Positions 61,095-64,000 of a stretch of 64,000 bases of DNA are shown here, in pieces. The notes under the pieces were generated by a model. The model made no database searches. It had not been told where the DNA came from and worked only from the letters and a program-made list of their open reading frames with translations. The stretch covers positions 1,302,001-1,366,000 of the forward strand of contig NZ_CP009505.1 of NCBI RefSeq assembly GCF_000970045.1, written 5' to 3'. The position numbers and the translations under genes were made by a program. The stretch's first letter is position 1. Each line of letters starts with the position of its first letter. This DNA comes from Methanosarcina sp. MTP4. GTDB lineage: Archaea > Halobacteriota > Methanosarcinia > Methanosarcinales > Methanosarcinaceae.

Positions 61095-62864
61095 TTATGC
61101 AAGGTCCGCTTCGATACGGATCGGAGCAATATAGTTTACCATCTGGAGGGCGATGCTTTCGAGGAAATTCCGGGCATTCCGGGGAATCTTATCCAGGGTA
61201 TGGGAGGCAAAGTTCAGGCTGCCTATGATTTCTCCCCTGTATTTCAGGGGGACTATCGCAACTGCCTTGATTCCTTCCTTCCTTATCGCATCAGTCATTT
61301 CTTCGGAGTAGAAATCCATTGTATAGATTGGCTTTTCAATCCAGATCTGCCTTGCTTCCCTGGAATTGGCCTGATACCTGCCAACCTTTTCTTTGAACTC
61401 GGGGGAAATCCCCCTGTGCGCTACCAGGTTTATCTGGTCCAGGAGTTCGTCCTTAAGGTATATGCCTCCCGCATCAATCCCGTTTACCCGGAGGCAGGCT
61501 TCCAGGACCTCATTTAGCATGGCCTGGAGGCTCCAGGTCGAACTCAGGGACATCCCGAGTTCCCGCTGGATGTCGAGCATTTTTTCAACTTCCTTGCGCT
61601 CGGTTGTGTCCAGAACTATGCCCTGAAAATGGGTTGCTTTGCCTTCCTGATCCCGCTGGATAAAGGTCCTCTCTTCAACCCATCGCAGATTTCCGTCTTT
61701 GGTGAAGATCCGGTATTCCATTTCAAAAGAGTCGCGCCCTTCTCTTATGCAGTTTTCAAGGGCTTCGGTGACCGCTCCAATGTCGTCTTTGTGGACAGTG
61801 TTTCCGTAGAGCACTTTTCCCGAACTGAAGTCTTCCACCGTGTACCCGAGCTGCACCACGTTCTGGGAGACAAATTCCACAGGCCAGTTCTCTTCATTTC
61901 TCCAGAGGAAAACAACCGCAGGGTTGTTGTTTATTACGGTCTTGAGGGCTTCCTGTGTTTCAAGGGCTTCCTTAAGAGCTTCTTCGCTCTTTTTCCGCTC
62001 GCTGATGTCCAGGACAATCCCCTGGAAATGGGTTACTTCCCCGTCCGAGTTCCGCTGGATAAAAGTCCTTTCATTCACCCAGCGCAGGTCCCCGGCTTTC
62101 GTGAGGGTCCTGTATTCCATGTTAAAGTCCACAGCCCCTTCCATGATCCTCTTCTCGAGCTTTTCCTCCACTTTTGCCAGGTCTTCGGGGTGGATTATAT
62201 CCCCGTACAGGACCTTTCCGGAGATGAAGTCATCAACCGTGTACCCAAACTGGATCACGTTTTCCGAAACGAACTCCGCAGGCCATTTCTTTTCGTTTTT
62301 CCAGAGAAAGACCACTGCCGGGCTGTTGCTGATAACGGTCTTGAGTATTTCCTGCATTTCAAGGGCTTTTTTGAGGGCTTTTTCGCTCTTTTTCCGGTCG
62401 CTTACGTCCTGGATAATCCCCTGGAAATAGCTGACTTCCCCGTCCGAGTTCCGCTGGATAAATGTCCTTTCGTTTACCCAGCGCAGGTCTCCGGTTTTTG
62501 TTCGGACCCTGTACTCCATATTGAAGTCCTTGCCCCCTCCCATGATCCTTCTTTCAAGCTCTTCCTCCACTTTTGCCAGGTCGTCGGGGTGGATTATGTC
62601 TCCGTACAGGACCTGTCCCGAGATGAAGTCCTCGACCGTGTACCCAAACTGGACCACGTTTTCCGAAACAAACTCCGCAGGCCACTTTTCTTCGTTCCTC
62701 CAGAGGAAGACCACCACAGGGCTGTTGTTGATAATGGTTCTTAGGGCCTCTTCCCTTTCCATGGCTTCCTGAAGGGCTTTTCCCCTTTCGTTCGGATCGT
62801 CATCTCTTTCAGGATGGCCTTCATTCGGAATTTCCTGGTTATTTTTTGAATTCTCGCTGTCCAT
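61095..62864 (-). CDS. Sensor protein with three PAS domains and a GAF domain, no kinase
   Basis: A 589-residue soluble protein. After a charged N terminus, three very similar PAS-PAC units of about 128 residues follow (near 35-160, 165-288, 292-416); each has NNSPVVVFLWRNEEKWPAEF, GYTVEDFISGQVLYGDIIHPDD and a WVNERTFIQR motif. A GAF domain ends the protein (about 430-589; LNEVLEACLRVNGIDAGGIYL, AIVPLKYRGEIIGSLNFAS). There is no histidine kinase, HAMP or transmembrane part, so output must be through a partner. Repeat similarity indicates recent domain duplication. Confidence 0.9.
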   Translation of the reverse strand: MDSENSKNNQEIPNEGHPERDDDPNERGKALQEAMEREEALRTIINNSPVVVFLWRNEEKWPAEFVSENVVQFGYTVEDFISGQVLYGDIIHPDDLAKVEEELERRIMGGGKDFNMEYRVRTKTGDLRWVNERTFIQRNSDGEVSYFQGIIQDVSDRKKSEKALKKALEMQEILKTVISNSPAVVFLWKNEKKWPAEFVSENVIQFGYTVDDFISGKVLYGDIIHPEDLAKVEEKLEKRIMEGAVDFNMEYRTLTKAGDLRWVNERTFIQRNSDGEVTHFQGIVLDISERKKSEEALKEALETQEALKTVINNNPAVVFLWRNEENWPVEFVSQNVVQLGYTVEDFSSGKVLYGNTVHKDDIGAVTEALENCIREGRDSFEMEYRIFTKDGNLRWVEERTFIQRDQEGKATHFQGIVLDTTERKEVEKMLDIQRELGMSLSSTWSLQAMLNEVLEACLRVNGIDAGGIYLKDELLDQINLVAHRGISPEFKEKVGRYQANSREARQIWIEKPIYTMDFYSEEMTDAIRKEGIKAVAIVPLKYRGEIIGSLNFASHTLDKIPRNARNFLESIALQMVNYIAPIRIEADLA

Positions 62865-63557
62865 TTCCTCCCCACCGCCTGCGCATAATTTCCGTACTAT
62901 CTTGTCGGTCCCTTTGAGGCTTTACCCTTCTTTATATAATTGGGTTTTTATCGAATATCAGTTTTTTTAATGCTAAATATCAGTTCTATACAGGTAACAA
63001 GACGAAAATTATTTATATTATTAAAAAGGTAACAAGATTCCGTGTTCCTTTATTGTCCTACTGGTTACCGGGTAGGAATAAACATCCGGTACTCTCCAGC
63101 AGTATCGTGCCTTATGGGAAGCCTGAGCCACTCATGAACTCCTATTACCGGGTAAATCCAAAAAGTACTTAATACCGTTAAAGCTCCCGAAAATCGGGAG
63201 CAAGGTGATAAAGGTTAAATGGCAAAAAAATGGCGTAATCAGTGGAATGGAATACCGGAGAAAATGGCATAAGAATGGCATGAAAAACGGAAAAAAATGG
63301 CAAAAACAGAAAATGGCAACAAAAGAACAAGGGCAAAATGTAGAAAAAAGCAGAAAATGGCAACAAAAGAAAGAGTACAAAAAAGCAAGAATACAAAAAA
63401 GCAAGAATACAAAAAAGCAAGAATACGTCCAAAAGCATAAAACCTCCAGAAAGATGCTGCGATGGAGCCCCATGACCGGCTTTGTCGCTCTTCTCCTCCT
63501 TTTCATGATTCCTTTCCCCTTCCTTTCCCCTTCCCTTCTTTTCCCGCTCTTTTTGCT
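62865..63557. other. 693-bp spacer, no gene
   Basis: Contains the upstream region of the PAS gene, and at 63363-63426 a 16-bp unit AAAAAAGCAAGAATAC repeated three to four times. The low-complexity open frames (poly-Lys on plus, Phe/Leu on minus) are repeat artefacts. Confidence 0.6.
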
Positions 63558-64000
63558 TCATTCTTCCAGATACGCTTCGATTTCCAGCCTTACCATCCTG
63601 ACATGGACAGCTCCTTTGGCATCCGGGGATGGCTTTTGATATAATGCTCTACCAGTTTGGATATGAATTCCTGTTTCAGGCTTTCGGGGATTTTTTGGAT
63701 GAAGGGGTACCAGGTCGAGGCTATCCAGGCCCTGAGGCCTTCTTCTCCTCCGAGCAGCATGTCTTTCGGGATAAGTTCCATGCGGCGGGGGAAAAGCCTG
63801 CGTCTTCGAGCCATTTCCCATATTCTTCCGGACCGTAGAAACCGTAGGGAAAAGTGAAATCACTGAAATTGGGGCTCCATTTTTCGTTATTGAGCATCGA
63901 GTCCAGGACTTCAAAAATTTCTGAGGCGTTTCCCCTGCCGCCCAGATGGACCAGTAGCCTGCCAGGACCGAGCTTTCAAAATAAGTTTATGGCCCCAGCG
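63558..64000 (-). pseudogene. Frameshifted class I methyltransferase relic (cut by window edge)
   Basis: Conserved pieces of a trans-aconitate-methyltransferase-like C-terminal half lie in different frames: GRLLVHLGGRGNASEIFEVL and FPYGFYGPEEYGKWLEDAGF in one, then RRMELIPKDMLLGGEEGLRAW in the next, and finally AKGAVHVRMVRLEIEA back in the first. The first shift is at a run of five Cs (63797-63801) where six would restore the frame. A further shift is near 63620, and an upstream stop near 63977 suggests a third. The gene is inactive unless the sequence has errors. Confidence 0.7.

Noticed and set aside
63205-63639. Lys-rich 144-codon frame
   Set aside because: Built mostly from the AAAAAAGCAAGAATAC repeat and overlapping the methyltransferase relic on the other strand.
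1-64000. tRNA and rRNA genes
   Set aside because: Spacers were read for the T-loop GTTCGANTC pattern with a pairing acceptor stem and for rRNA motifs; none was found by eye. A covariance-model scan would be decisive.

Overview
The window looks like a chromosomal segment of a mesophilic methanogenic archaeon, most probably a Methanosarcina. The evidence is an archaeal topoisomerase VI, an archaeal-type leucyl-tRNA synthetase, DUF1699 and HTH/FilR1-type regulators, a PEF-CTERM sorting signal, CcmABC genes without a bacterial-style ccm cluster, TATA-type promoters close to start codons, and long AT-rich spacers full of short tandem repeats. No rRNA or tRNA gene was recognised. The assignment to genus is inference; no database search was possible.

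Left part (1-30 kb) is mostly housekeeping and physiology: the start of topoisomerase VI subunit B (minus strand, cut by the window edge), a stand-alone RAM domain, a split MgtE-type transporter with a duplicated PhoU/RCK_C companion, DUF362, a PEBP-type lipoprotein, msrA, the haem exporter genes ccmA, ccmB and ccmC facing a haem-binding P460-like lipoprotein, an old-yellow-enzyme-like oxidoreductase, a polysaccharide flippase, leuS, thrC, a phosphate transporter pair (pit and DUF47), a secreted cohesin/Ig/dockerin protein, a broken DUF202 gene and an M1 aminopeptidase.

Middle part (29-47 kb) is an accessory region. An IscB RNA-guided nuclease with a well-formed omega-RNA (HEARO) sits directly upstream of the aminopeptidase. 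Next comes an AT-rich defence block: McrB-like AAA+ ATPase, McrC-like nuclease, and a third unrecognised protein with a PD-(D/E)XK-like motif. A winged-helix regulator and a three-CUB-domain surface protein follow. From 37.8 to 41.4 kb a roughly 310-bp noncoding repeat recurs in tandem and in pieces around small genes (membrane protein, zinc-finger protein, chagasin-type inhibitor); one further piece forms the 3' end of the regulator gene. Then come a family of small paralogous proteins (two intact, one deleted), an AAA ATPase with a DUF234-type nuclease tail and a duplicated operator-like promoter, and an HTH/FilR1 regulator.

Right part (46.7-64 kb): an IS1182-type insertion sequence (ends and 4-bp target duplication found) separates two DUF3784-like paralogs; then the trkH-trkA potassium system divergent from an SLC13-type permease, a sulfur module (MBL-rhodanese protein plus two YeeE/YedE half-transporters), DUF1699, a second HTH/FilR1 regulator, a membrane protein whose only well-placed start codon is ATA, a flavodoxin, a PAS3-GAF sensor without an output domain, and a frameshifted methyltransferase relic at the right edge.

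A window-wide theme is intergenic minisatellites: at least a dozen unrelated 10-17-bp units are amplified just after stop codons or before start codons. The best candidates for something undescribed are the 310-bp repeat array and the McrBC-associated third gene.
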